From the NCBI RefSeq assembly GCF_012849055.1, contig NZ_CP051677.1, positions 5,471,001 through 5,535,000 of the forward strand: a stretch of DNA of 64,000 bases. Direction: 5' to 3'. Below, piece by piece: positions 30,352-40,066 of the stretch. Numbering within the stretch: position 1 is the first letter of the stretch; each line of letters opens with the position of its first letter. Both the position numbers and the translations under genes were made by a program. The notes below the pieces were generated by a model. That model saw nothing but the letters and a program-made list of their open reading frames with translations. It was not told where the DNA came from and searched no databases. This DNA is from Spirosoma rhododendri. GTDB taxonomy: Bacteria; Bacteroidota; Bacteroidia; Cytophagales; Spirosomataceae.

Positions 30352-31766
30352 ATGATCCGAACTTATATCCTCACGCTACTCAGTATCAGTCTATTGCTAG
30401 CGGGTTGCGGGGACCAGAAATCCACCGAGCACAACGCAACGCTGGCAAACACCCCTACCGATACGGCCGTACTAGCCGGTCCACCAGCTCCGGAGTGGGC
30501 GAAGAACGCGACGATCTACGAAGTAAATATCCGGCAGTTTTCGGCTGAAGGCACGTTTAAGGCCGTGGAAAAACAGCTGCCCCGCCTGAAAGAAATGGGC
30601 GTCGATATTCTGTGGCTGATGCCCATCTACCCCATCAGCCAGACGGCGAAAAAAGGCACGCTGGGCAGCCCCTATGCCATTGCCGACTACAAAGCCATCA
30701 ACCAGAATTACGGTACGGCGGCTGATCTGAAAGCCCTCGTCAACCGGGCGCACGCGCTGGGTATGCACGTTATCCTCGACTGGGTGGCCAACCATACCGG
30801 CCGTGATCACGTCTGGATTCGCGAACACCCCGACTGGTACACGCTCGTCAACGGGCAGATGATTGCCCCCATCGACCCCAACACGGGCAAACCCACTGAC
30901 TGGACCGACGTGATCGACCTGAACTACGACAACCCGGCCCTGCGCAGCGGCATGATCGACGCCATGCAATACTGGGTTCGCGAGTTTGATGTCGACGGTT
31001 ACCGCTGCGACGTCGCCGGGTTCGTACCGGTCGACTTCTGGGCGCAGTTACGGCCCAAACTCGACTCGATCAAGACGGTGTTTATGTTGTCGGAGTGGGA
31101 AGACGAGCCGAAACAGTTCGACAAATGCTTCAACATGAACTACGGCTGGAGCATGCACACCATGATGAAGGCTATCGCCAAAGGAGCCCGTCACACCTCC
31201 AGCCTTGACTCGCTGCGGAGCGCCAACCAGAAGCGATTCCCGGCCTGGTATTATCAGATGCTGTTTACGCAGAATCACGACGAGAACAGCTGGAACGGCA
31301 CACTGACCGAATCGTTTGGCCCGGCCGCCGACGCTATGGTCGTGCTAAGCAGTACGCTGGAAGGCATGCCCCTGGTTTACAACGGTATGGAATCGAACCT
31401 GGACAAGCGGCTGGCCTTTTTCGAGAAAGACAGTATCAGCTGGGGCACCTACGAGAAAGCGCCTTTTCTCAAGGCACTGCTGACGCTCAAACACCGCAAC
31501 CGGGCGCTCTGGAACGGGCTGGCGGGGGCCGGGCGCAGAAAATCACGACCGATCATGACGACGCGGTGTATGCGTTTCACCGGCAGCGCGACAACGACTG
31601 GGTCACAGTGGTCGTCAACCTGAGCGACAAGCCCCAGACGTTTCGGCTCATGGGCGAAGGCTACGAAGGCATGTACACCGATGTATTCAGCCACCAATCG
31701 CTCGAACTGCGCCCATATAGTTCGATGACACTGCAACCCTGGGGGTATCGGGTCTTCACCAACTAA
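30352..31766 (+). CDS. GH13 alpha-amylase-family lipoprotein, frameshifted
   Basis: Signal and lipobox LAGC start the frame. The GH13 core has VDILWLMPIYP, ILDWVANHT, GYRCDVAG (nucleophile region), MLSEWED (acid) and FTQNHDENS. The first frame runs to 31623 but its last stretch is nonsense. The proper C-terminal beta-domain (AQKITTDHDDAVYAFHRQ...VVNLSDKPQTF) is in another frame from about 31533 to 31766. Joining needs a -1 shift within a G/C-rich run near 31524-31535. Either a mutation or a sequencing error has broken the gene. The catalytic domain is intact, so partial function is possible. Confidence 0.85.
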
Positions 31767-31783
31767 GGCAGTCGTAAAAGCCT

Positions 31784-32194
31784 ATGAAGAAACTCCTTGT
31801 CAAAAAAAATACGACGATCAAAACACCGTTGGGGCGGGCCGAATTATATTATCAGACCGTTTTTGCCGACCATCTGGTGGAAAACTATCAGAAAGACCTC
31901 CAGATCAATCCAGCCAAACGGCACCACGATCTGGTCTTTTCCGATATCGATCAGCTCCTGAGAGGTAACGTAAGTATGAAAGTAATCCCTGGAAAGGAAG
32001 GCCAGATCGAAGCCGTTTCTTTTTACCGGGGTCGCCACTATTTTACCTGTTTTCACGTTGCTAAAAGACCGGACTCTGATACAATGTTTGCCTTCATCGT
32101 TACCTGCTATGCCACAAACGAAAGAAAATACCTCGACCGATACGAAGAGTACATCCAGCTCCTCCAAGAAACGCTCGGCCGTCGAACCCGGTGA
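31784..32194 (+). CDS. Hypothetical protein
   Basis: 136 residues. No family is recognised. It is Lys/Arg-rich with mixed alpha/beta features and no signal peptide or TM segment, so probably cytoplasmic. It follows the GH13 gene by 17 nt. Its 3' end overlaps the next small gene by 86 nt in another frame. Confidence 0.5.
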   Translation: MKKLLVKKNTTIKTPLGRAELYYQTVFADHLVENYQKDLQINPAKRHHDLVFSDIDQLLRGNVSMKVIPGKEGQIEAVSFYRGRHYFTCFHVAKRPDSDTMFAFIVTCYATNERKYLDRYEEYIQLLQETLGRRTR

Positions 32195-32273
32195 TTACTT
32201 CATTGACGGCAAAGGCCGTATGTATGTACTTGATACGAACCTGCAACCCGTTCGGTACACACCGCCCAAGTAA
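32109..32273 (+). CDS. Small protein overlapping the previous gene
   Basis: 54 residues from the ATG at 32109. A Ser/Thr/Lys-rich half (TKENTSTDTKSTSSSSKKR) precedes a compact conserved-looking tail (EPGDYFIDGKGRMYVLD). It overlaps the upstream gene by 86 nt in a different frame. The non-overlapping tail looks like real coding sequence, the head less certainly. Function unknown. Confidence 0.45.
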   Translation: MPQTKENTSTDTKSTSSSSKKRSAVEPGDYFIDGKGRMYVLDTNLQPVRYTPPK

Positions 32274-32429
32274 TAAATCATCTGCCTGTTGGCCGGTACC
32301 GGACATACATACTTTGCCAGTCTGTTCAGTGGCGACTTACGGCCTATTGTTCGACCGTTAGTAAGCAAAGGCAGCCTAAACGAGCATCCAGTCCACCACC
32401 GCCGTTTGCCCATTTCATTGCCAGTCCTG

Positions 32430-34514
32430 ATGCCTAGTAGCCGCGCTCTACGCCTTCTCACCATTATTTCGTTCGGTATCCTTACCCCGACTGCCGGTGT
32501 GTACGCGCAGGCGGCAACCGACGCGCCGGTACAGTGGGCGGGCAGCGTAGTGGGCGTTTCATCGGAGAAGCGGGGTGAGCAATACGGCGAGCAGTACAAA
32601 GCGTCGCAGGCGTTGGGGTTCCCCAGCAAACTCCCGCAGTTGGGCGAAAGCCCGACGGCATGGGCACCGCAGCAGGCCGAAAACCCCGCTGAAGACTGGA
32701 TTCAGGTTGGTTTTCCCAAGCCTGCCCTCGCCCGGCAGGTCATCGTCGCCGAAAACGTCAATCCCGGTGCCATTGTACGCGTCGTCGTTACCGACGAAAC
32801 CGGCACCGACCACACGGTGTATACCAACCCCAAGCCGCAACCCCGCCCCGACCCGCTCCTGCTTGTGGCGCTACCCGGCAACGGACTGACGGTTGCCAGG
32901 GTGAAAGTAAGCATCAACAGCGGAGCCATTCGGGGTGTCAATCAGATCGACGCTATCGGGCTGTCGGCTTCGGCCAATCCCCCAACAATTGGCATTCGGC
33001 TGGCGAAAGACACGCCCAAAGACATTGTCAAGGAGAATCTGGGCAAGGGGGTCAACTCGGCGGGTCAGGAAGTAGCCCCGGTGATTTCGCCCGACGGTCG
33101 GACCTTATACTTTACCCGCAACTACAACAAAGCCAACATCGGCTCGCCCGACCGGCAGGATGTCTGGTACTCGACCCTGTCGTCGGGCAGCAACGGTACA
33201 CCGGCTGGCTGGAGCGATGCCGTTAATATTGGCCCACCTATCAACAACGCCAGCGACAACGCGATCAGTGGTATTTCGGCCGACGGCAAGACCGCCTATC
33301 TCCTGAATATCTACCAGCCCAACGGCAGCACCACCTACGGCATTTCCAAATCGATTCGTACGAAAGCGGGCTGGTCGTTTCCGGCCGGGTTGACGATTAA
33401 AAACAACTACAACCTGCCCGAACGCGAAACCGACAACTCCGTCGAAACCGAACTCGCCGTTGCTCCCGACGAACGAACACTGATTCTGTCGGTGCGTCGA
33501 CGCGATACCCGTGGCGACCGCGACCTGTACGCCACCCACCTGCTGCCCGACAAGACCTGGAGCGAGCCGGTTCATATGGGCAACACGATCAATACCGCCG
33601 ATACCGAAAGCGCCCCCTTTCTGGCGTCGGACAATAAAACACTCTATTTCACCTCGCGGGGGCATCCGGGCTACGGCAACGGCGATATCTACGTGTCGCG
33701 TCGGCTCGACGAGTCGTGGACCAACTGGAGCGAACCCGAAAATCTGGGACCGGGCATCAACACGCCCGAATGGGACGGTTATTTCACCATCCCGGCCGCC
33801 GGGGATTTCGCGTACCTGAGTTCCCGCTCGAACTCGATGGGGGAAGACGACATTTTCCGGCTCAAACTCTTCCCGACGATCAAGCCTAATCCTGTGGCCA
33901 TCGTGTCGGGGCAGGTGCTCGACGCCCAGACGAAAAAGCCCGTAGCCGCGCAGGTCGTTTCGGATATGTTTGGCGAACGGAAAGAGATCACTAAAGTCGA
34001 TTATGACCCCGAAACGGGTGAGTACCGGCTGATTTTACCGACTCAGAACCGGTACACGCTCAAGGCTATCAAGGAAGGTTATTTTGCCCCGACAGATATT
34101 CTCGACCTGAGCAAAGACAAGCGCTTCCGCGACATCAAGCGTAACCTGTATCTGCTCAAAATCGAGCCGGGGCAGGTGATTACGATGCGCGAGATTCTGT
34201 TCGAGCAGGGCCACTTCGATTTGATGGTGGGTGCCGACGCCGAACTCGACCGGGTCGTGGATATGCTGAATAAGTATTCGACAATGGAAATTCTTGTCGA
34301 GGGCCACTCCGACAATCAGGGCGAGTGGGAACCCAACATGAAACTCTCCGCCGACCGCGTACAGACCGTCAAAGACTACCTGATTGCCAAAGGCGTACCC
34401 GATACGCGCATTCAAACCAAGGCCTGGGGCCCCAGCCGACCCGTCGCCAGCAACGAGACCGAAGAGAAGCGGAAACTGAACCGGCGGGTAGAATTCACCA
34501 TCCTGAAAATGTAG
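32430..34514 (+). CDS. PD40 propeller-OmpA family outer-membrane protein
   Basis: 694 residues from the ATG at 32430, which opens a signal peptide ending about GVYAQ. Domains: a beta-sandwich (EDWIQVGFPKPALARQVIVAE), PD40/WD40-like repeats (VISPDGRTLYFTRN, GISADGKTAYLLN, FLASDNKTLYFTSRG), a carboxypeptidase-regulatory-like segment (DAQTKKPVAAQVV) and a C-terminal OmpA peptidoglycan-binding domain (VEGHSDNQGEWEPNMKLS, RKLNRRVEF). It should link the outer membrane to the cell wall. This architecture is common in Bacteroidota and sometimes associated with gliding or secretion. Confidence 0.88.
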   Translation: MPSSRALRLLTIISFGILTPTAGVYAQAATDAPVQWAGSVVGVSSEKRGEQYGEQYKASQALGFPSKLPQLGESPTAWAPQQAENPAEDWIQVGFPKPALARQVIVAENVNPGAIVRVVVTDETGTDHTVYTNPKPQPRPDPLLLVALPGNGLTVARVKVSINSGAIRGVNQIDAIGLSASANPPTIGIRLAKDTPKDIVKENLGKGVNSAGQEVAPVISPDGRTLYFTRNYNKANIGSPDRQDVWYSTLSSGSNGTPAGWSDAVNIGPPINNASDNAISGISADGKTAYLLNIYQPNGSTTYGISKSIRTKAGWSFPAGLTIKNNYNLPERETDNSVETELAVAPDERTLILSVRRRDTRGDRDLYATHLLPDKTWSEPVHMGNTINTADTESAPFLASDNKTLYFTSRGHPGYGNGDIYVSRRLDESWTNWSEPENLGPGINTPEWDGYFTIPAAGDFAYLSSRSNSMGEDDIFRLKLFPTIKPNPVAIVSGQVLDAQTKKPVAAQVVSDMFGERKEITKVDYDPETGEYRLILPTQNRYTLKAIKEGYFAPTDILDLSKDKRFRDIKRNLYLLKIEPGQVITMREILFEQGHFDLMVGADAELDRVVDMLNKYSTMEILVEGHSDNQGEWEPNMKLSADRVQTVKDYLIAKGVPDTRIQTKAWGPSRPVASNETEEKRKLNRRVEFTILKM

Positions 34515-34543
34515 GTCCGCTGAATTTGCCGTAGTTTTGGCCA

Positions 34544-36352
34544 ATGATTGCCTTATCATCCCGCTTTACTTACCTGTTACTTGGTTTGCTTCTGGTGTTG
34601 GCGCTCGGTTTACGATTGTACCGGGTTGGCACGTACGGCATCTACTTTGACGAAAAAGCAACGCTGCTCGTCAGCCAGGGTATTGTCATGGAAGGCTTCA
34701 ATCAGCGCGACGTGTTCGACAAGCCGTACTTCACCCCCGCTGAGTTCTGGAAGCCCAAGACATTCAATGATTTCATGGAAGCCGATACGCGCAGCGACAT
34801 CGGCAACAGCCCCGCCTATTACGCCGTTGTCTGGGCCTGGCTGAAGGTGTTCGGCATGAGCGACACCTCCCTCCGGATGCCGTCGGTTATCTTCAGCACG
34901 CTGCTGATCGGGCTGCTGTTTTTTTTCGTCAGGCGACACTTCCGGTTTCTGGGTGAAGCGCGGGTGAATGCGCTGGCCCTGCTCAGTGCCTTTATCGCGA
35001 CGATCGAACCGTTTTTCGTGGCTTACAGTCACATCGCCCGGAACTACCCGATGACGTTTTTCCTGACGCTGCTGGCTACGCACCTGTTTCTGCTCATCAT
35101 GGAACGCGTCCGCCAGCCGTCACTGGCGTCGGCATCGGCGGGGCCGGTGGGTCTGTACGTCGCCTACGGACTCGTTTTTGTCACGTCGGTATTCTCGCAC
35201 TACCTGACCGTGACCGTGTTTCTGTGCCACGGGCTGTACGCGCTGCTGTTTCTGCGCAATGGGCGGGCGTGGCTATCGCTGGGCCTGACGGCCGGGCTGG
35301 GGCTGGGCATCGTGTCGCTCTGGTTTTTGTTCGGCGGTGGGCAGTACACGTTTTTCACGCTGAATTACCAGGCGCAGTTCTACCGAAACATTGCCCTGAC
35401 CAACCCGACGGGTAGCCCGTTTGGCCTGATCCTGCCCGCTACGTTTGCCAATATTTCGGTGAGGGGCATCCCTATTTTTGCTGACCTGTTCATGCCCACC
35501 AATGGCATCGGGCAGGCCATGACGGGTATTCGTAATTCGGCCCTCGCCCTGACCCTGGGGCTGGGTGCTACGGCGGTGCTGCATCGGTACTGGTCGGCGC
35601 GGGTCGTGCCGGTCTGGGCTTATGCGGTCATACCGGTGCTGCTGCTGGCGGGTCTGCCGATCTACAGCGTTGTACCGGAGCGGCTGCTGGTACTGTCGGG
35701 AGCCGTACCCTTCGTTTACCTGATTGGCCGGTACGTGTACGACCGCTTCGACCGGGCGCAGCGACCCCTGATTACGCTGCTGCTGCTGCTTGCCTTCGTG
35801 CCTACCCTGTTTCTGCTGTTTATGGCCTGGCGCTCGGGCCACACCTTCGGCATCACGCAGCGGTACTCCGGTTTTTCGTTTCCGTACGTTTGCATCCTGG
35901 TGGCGATGGGCGTGCAGCAACTGGCGTCGGCCCGGTGGTGGCTGGCTGCTCCAATTGCCGCCGTGCTGGTGCTTCAGCTGGTGCATATCGGAAAATTGCT
36001 GGGCTCGATCTACGCCGACGAAGCACCCAAGTACACCTACTTCGACCGACCCCGCATCGCCAACCCGTATTGGCAGGCGGCTCAGCAACTTATCAGCACC
36101 TACCAGCCGGGCGACACGATCCTGTATCCGAACAAAAAACGGGTCATCTATTCGCAGGCCATCGACAAAACCTACACCCCCCTGTCGCTGCTCGACGCGC
36201 AGCTGATGAACGTTTACTTACCGCCATCGGCGACTTATATTCAGCGCATTGACCCAGCCGAACCTGACCGGATCGTACTGGTCAACGGACGGACCGGAGC
36301 GAGAATTACTATATTTGATTTCAAAGGGTCTACATATCGCTATGGCGACTGA
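34544..36352 (+). CDS. GT-C (ArnT/GT39-like) membrane glycosyltransferase
   Basis: 602 residues, polytopic. The first periplasmic loop holds YFDEKATL, the acidic motif of GT-C/GT39 enzymes, and SPAYYAVVWAW follows. Roughly ten or more TM helices run to about residue 450, followed by a soluble tail. These enzymes move a sugar from a lipid carrier to an acceptor at the membrane. It begins a co-directional cluster; its stop overlaps or nearly touches the next gene. Confidence 0.82.
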   Translation: MIALSSRFTYLLLGLLLVLALGLRLYRVGTYGIYFDEKATLLVSQGIVMEGFNQRDVFDKPYFTPAEFWKPKTFNDFMEADTRSDIGNSPAYYAVVWAWLKVFGMSDTSLRMPSVIFSTLLIGLLFFFVRRHFRFLGEARVNALALLSAFIATIEPFFVAYSHIARNYPMTFFLTLLATHLFLLIMERVRQPSLASASAGPVGLYVAYGLVFVTSVFSHYLTVTVFLCHGLYALLFLRNGRAWLSLGLTAGLGLGIVSLWFLFGGGQYTFFTLNYQAQFYRNIALTNPTGSPFGLILPATFANISVRGIPIFADLFMPTNGIGQAMTGIRNSALALTLGLGATAVLHRYWSARVVPVWAYAVIPVLLLAGLPIYSVVPERLLVLSGAVPFVYLIGRYVYDRFDRAQRPLITLLLLLAFVPTLFLLFMAWRSGHTFGITQRYSGFSFPYVCILVAMGVQQLASARWWLAAPIAAVLVLQLVHIGKLLGSIYADEAPKYTYFDRPRIANPYWQAAQQLISTYQPGDTILYPNKKRVIYSQAIDKTYTPLSLLDAQLMNVYLPPSATYIQRIDPAEPDRIVLVNGRTGARITIFDFKGSTYRYGD

Positions 36353-36371
36353 CCATCAATACATTACAACT

Positions 36372-37181
36372 ATGCAAGCTACAGAAGCACTGACCGAAAC
36401 CCGCCAATTACAGGGTCAGCTCCGGCTGAACATTCTGGAAATGTATAACCGGGCACATGCCGGTCACATAGGCTGCTCGCTAAGCTGCGTCGACCTTATG
36501 ATAGCTACGCTGATCCTGCGGAAGCGGCCTCAGGATACGTTTCTGCTATCGAAAGGACACGCGGCTGCGGCCCTGTACATTTGCCTGCATCACCTCGGCG
36601 AACTGACCGACGACGATCTGGCTACGTTTTATCAGAACGACACCACCCTGCCCGCCCATCCGGCCCCCAACAAGCACAAAGGCATTCCGTTTGCCACGGG
36701 ATCGCTCGGGCACGGCCTGCCCATTGGCACTGGTATTGCCCAGGCGGGTAAGATGCTGGGCGACGATTCGCGGGTGTTCGTGCTTATGTCTGACGGGGAA
36801 ACCAACGAAGGTACCACCTGGGAGGCCGCTTACTTCGCGATTCAGAATCAGCTCGATAACCTGATCATTCTGGTCGACAAAAATGGACTACAGGGGTTCA
36901 ACGCCACAGCTAATGTGCTGGGCGACACGGCCGATGTAGCAGTGTGGTCGGCGATGGGCTTCGACGTGATGGAAGCTGACGGCCACAACATTGACGAACT
37001 GACAGCGGTCATCGATGAGCTGACGGCCCGCCCCAACGGCAAGCCCAAACTGATCGTAGCCAAAACCGTGAAAGGCCGTGGTGTATCATACATGGAAAAC
37101 CGGCTGGAATGGCACTACCTGCCCATGAAAGCGGAGCAGTACGACCAGGCCCAGGCCGACGTCAGAGAACGGTATTTCTGA
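36372..37181 (+). CDS. Transketolase, N-terminal subunit
   Basis: 269 residues from the ATG at 36372; an ATG at 36342, overlapping the previous stop, is also possible. It is the thiamine-diphosphate-binding half of a split transketolase: SKGHAAAALY, then SDGETNEGTTWEA and LVDKNGLQ form the ThDP motif (with Ser for the usual first Gly). The matching C-terminal half is 40067-40975. The pair transfers a two-carbon ketol unit; location in a glycan cluster suggests a sugar-modifying rather than central-carbon role. Confidence 0.9.
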   Translation: MQATEALTETRQLQGQLRLNILEMYNRAHAGHIGCSLSCVDLMIATLILRKRPQDTFLLSKGHAAAALYICLHHLGELTDDDLATFYQNDTTLPAHPAPNKHKGIPFATGSLGHGLPIGTGIAQAGKMLGDDSRVFVLMSDGETNEGTTWEAAYFAIQNQLDNLIILVDKNGLQGFNATANVLGDTADVAVWSAMGFDVMEADGHNIDELTAVIDELTARPNGKPKLIVAKTVKGRGVSYMENRLEWHYLPMKAEQYDQAQADVRERYF

Positions 37182-37247
37182 TGTGCGGGAGCTGACCCGA
37201 CTTGTCGGGCCGCTTGCCATGCTTTCTACCATCCTACAACTTCCTGA

Positions 37248-39239
37248 ATGAATCAAACGACTACGCTCGCTGACTCGATCGGTCAACTTAACGGCCCCAT
37301 CGTCATTTTCGGGGCCAGCGGCTTTATAGGCGCCAACCTGTTCGAACAACTGTTCCGCGTTCGCAAGGACGTTTTCGCGCTCACGCACGACGCTACCAAA
37401 GCCTGGCGGCTTAAGCTGCTCGACGTACCCGCCGAAAACATTATTCACTGCGATATTCTGTCTGATACGTCGATCAAGGATGTGTTCGGCAAAATTCATC
37501 CCCGGACGGTATTTAACCTGGCCGCCTATGGCGCTTACAGTAAGCAGAAAAACGTTGGGCTGACCTACGAGACCAACGTGCTCGGCACGGTCAATATCCT
37601 GGAAAACTGCACCGAGAGCATGGTGTATATCCACGCGGGTAGTAGTTCGGAATATGGTTTCAACTGCACGGCGCCCAAAGAAACCGACCCCGTTGAGCCC
37701 AACAGCCATTACGCCGTCTCGAAAGTGTCGGCGGCTTATACCCTTGAATATTACGCCCGGCTGCGTGGGCTGAATACGCTCAACCTGCGGCTGTATTCCA
37801 TCTACGGCGGCTGGGAAGAACCCGACCGGCTGATTCCCCGGCTGGTGGAAGAAGCCCGTCAGCACAGCCTGCCCCCGCTGGTTTCGCCCGATATCAGCCG
37901 CGATTTTGTGTACGTCGACGATTGCGTTGGGGCGTTTGTGCAGGCCGCGCTGCGCGTCAACCCCGCGATTCGGGGGCGGTCATACAACATTGCAACGGGC
38001 CAGAAAACGACCATGCGCGAACTGGTCGAAGCGGCCCGGCAAGCGTTCGGCGTTACGAAGGAGCCGGTTTGGGGCAGCATGGGCAACCGCGCCTGGGACC
38101 TCGCCGACTGGTACGGCGACCCGGCAGCGGCCGAAGCCGATCTGGGCTGGAAAGCCACCACGTCGCTGAGCGATGGCCTGCGGCAAACCGCCAACTGGCA
38201 AACATCGCACCAGTATACCGAGCGCGTCATTCCCGCGTTCCAGACGCCCACGCTCAACCCCGTCATCTCGCCCATCATCGCCTGTTACAAGGATGCGCAG
38301 GCCATTCCGTACATGTACGAGCGGCTGGTGAAAACCTTCAACGAGATGAAGGTGCGGTACGAAATCATCTTCGTCAATGACAACTCGCCCGACAATACCG
38401 ACGAGGTGCTGAACGAAATCTGCGCCAAAGACCCCAACGTAATCGCCATCAAGCACTCGCGCAACTTCGGCTCGCAGTCGGCTTTTTTGAGCGGCATGGA
38501 AATTTCGACCGGCGACGCTGTGGTGCTGATGGACGGCGACTTGCAGGACCCGCCCGAAATCATTCCGAAGTTCTACGAAAAGTGGCAGCAGGGTTTCGAC
38601 GTCACCTACGGCGTACGCGTACAGCGGGAAATGGCTCCGCACGTCCACTTCTTTTACAAGCAGTTTTACCGCCTGTTCCGCAAAACGGCGTACATCAACA
38701 TCCCGGTCGACGCGGGCGATTTTTCGATGATCGATCGGAAGGTAGTGCGCGAACTGGTGAACCTGCCCGAAACTGAACAGTTTCTGCGGGGGCTGCGGGC
38801 CTGGGTTGGTTTCCGGCAAACCGGCGTCGACTACGTCCGGCCCGAGCGAATGTTCGGCGTCTCGACCAACAACTGGACGAAGAACATCTGGTGGGCGAAA
38901 AAAGCCATTTTCTCGTTCAGCTTCGCCCCGCTCGAACTGATGACCTATAGCGGTTTTGTGCTAACTGGGTTGTCGTTCATAGCCGCCTTAGCGCAGATCA
39001 TCGGTCGCATTCTAAACCCCGACATTCCGCACGGCATACCCACGATCATCGTACTTACCTTGTTTTTTGGTGGAATCAACCTGCTTGGCCTCTCCTTCCT
39101 GGGCGAGTACATCAGCAAGATCTTCGAGGAAACGAAGAAACGTCCCAAATTCATTCGAACGATGGTACGGAAAGGGAGACAGGTGTATACAACATCGGCA
39201 GAAATCAATACATTGGTGCAGCAAAGAAGCAACAAATGA
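37248..39239 (+). CDS. SDR epimerase/dehydratase - GT2 fusion
   Basis: 663 residues. The N-terminal half (about 1-315) is an extended SDR: GASGFIGANL binds NAD, and SSSEYG with YAVSK supply the Ser, Tyr and Lys. The C-terminal half (about 325-663) is a DPM/ArnC-like GT2 (VNDNSPDNTDE, MDGDLQDPPE, AGDFSMIDRKV) with two C-terminal TM helices (YSGFVLTGLSFIAALAQI, IVLTLFFGGINLLGLSF). Fusion suggests that making a nucleotide sugar and passing it to a lipid carrier are linked. It is flanked by transketolase halves and a methyltransferase. Confidence 0.9.
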   Translation: MNQTTTLADSIGQLNGPIVIFGASGFIGANLFEQLFRVRKDVFALTHDATKAWRLKLLDVPAENIIHCDILSDTSIKDVFGKIHPRTVFNLAAYGAYSKQKNVGLTYETNVLGTVNILENCTESMVYIHAGSSSEYGFNCTAPKETDPVEPNSHYAVSKVSAAYTLEYYARLRGLNTLNLRLYSIYGGWEEPDRLIPRLVEEARQHSLPPLVSPDISRDFVYVDDCVGAFVQAALRVNPAIRGRSYNIATGQKTTMRELVEAARQAFGVTKEPVWGSMGNRAWDLADWYGDPAAAEADLGWKATTSLSDGLRQTANWQTSHQYTERVIPAFQTPTLNPVISPIIACYKDAQAIPYMYERLVKTFNEMKVRYEIIFVNDNSPDNTDEVLNEICAKDPNVIAIKHSRNFGSQSAFLSGMEISTGDAVVLMDGDLQDPPEIIPKFYEKWQQGFDVTYGVRVQREMAPHVHFFYKQFYRLFRKTAYINIPVDAGDFSMIDRKVVRELVNLPETEQFLRGLRAWVGFRQTGVDYVRPERMFGVSTNNWTKNIWWAKKAIFSFSFAPLELMTYSGFVLTGLSFIAALAQIIGRILNPDIPHGIPTIIVLTLFFGGINLLGLSFLGEYISKIFEETKKRPKFIRTMVRKGRQVYTTSAEINTLVQQRSNK

Positions 39240-39260
39240 TCTCTTGTTTGCACAACCGTA

Positions 39261-40016
39261 ATGTCCACCACAGAACGCTTCAGACCACCCTCCCATGTTG
39301 CCCCCGACGGCTTAAAAAGTAAAGCACTCTTTTTCCTGCGTCGGGTACTTGACTTTCAGTTCAACACAATTTTTTCTACGCTACAGCGCGCCATGCCGCA
39401 GTACAGCGGAACCGTCATTGATATCGGCTGTGGAAACTGTCCGTTTGAACACCTGGTCGACACTAACAAGGCGCGATACATTGGTATCGACGTCGCTGAT
39501 GCACAGAAATGGGACTATACCAATAGCAAAATCGTGACTTATGACGGAAAAAATATTCCCTTTGCCGCTGCATCCGTCGATCATCTGATCTGCACGGAGG
39601 TACTGGAACATGTACCAGAACCGCACGACCTGATTGCCGACATGTATCGGGTACTGAAGCCTGGCGGCACGGGTATTATTACCATACCCTGGTCGGCTCG
39701 TTTCCATTACAAGCCATATGATTACCACCGGTACACGCCATCTACGCTGGAAGCGTTATTTAACCAGTTCGCCAGTGTTCGCGTTCAGAATCGGGGAACC
39801 GACATCAATGCCATCGTTAACAAAAGCATTGTACTGTATTTCGGTAACGTGTCGACCCTGACCGAGTCAGTGCTCTGGCTTCCAGTCAAGGTGTTATTAC
39901 TACTTGTGTTTGCTCCCGTAATTGGGTTACTGGTACTCTGGGGTCATTTAGCCCTCGCCTTTGGCTGGGGATCATCAGACGACCCGCTGGGCTACACGAT
40001 ATGGCTTCAGAAGTGA
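39261..40016 (+). CDS. SAM-dependent methyltransferase, membrane-anchored
   Basis: 251 residues. Motif I is VIDIGCGNC, with the acidic SAM-binding residue in YIGIDVAD and VLEHVPEP and LKPGGTGIITIPW further on, a class I Methyltransf_11 pattern. The last 60 residues hold two hydrophobic segments, implying membrane association. Likely methylates a sugar or lipid-linked intermediate in the surrounding glycan cluster. The local sequence looks slightly more AT-rich than its neighbours. Confidence 0.8.
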   Translation: MSTTERFRPPSHVAPDGLKSKALFFLRRVLDFQFNTIFSTLQRAMPQYSGTVIDIGCGNCPFEHLVDTNKARYIGIDVADAQKWDYTNSKIVTYDGKNIPFAAASVDHLICTEVLEHVPEPHDLIADMYRVLKPGGTGIITIPWSARFHYKPYDYHRYTPSTLEALFNQFASVRVQNRGTDINAIVNKSIVLYFGNVSTLTESVLWLPVKVLLLLVFAPVIGLLVLWGHLALAFGWGSSDDPLGYTIWLQK

Positions 40017-40066
40017 GCTAGTATTCTATCGTAGTGCTAGTCAATATCAACTAACAGCATCGCGCT

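Noticed and set aside
31566..31766. A separate 66-residue gene after the GH13 gene
   Set aside because: Its sequence is the expected C-terminal domain of the amylase-family protein and the frame continues upstream without a stop.
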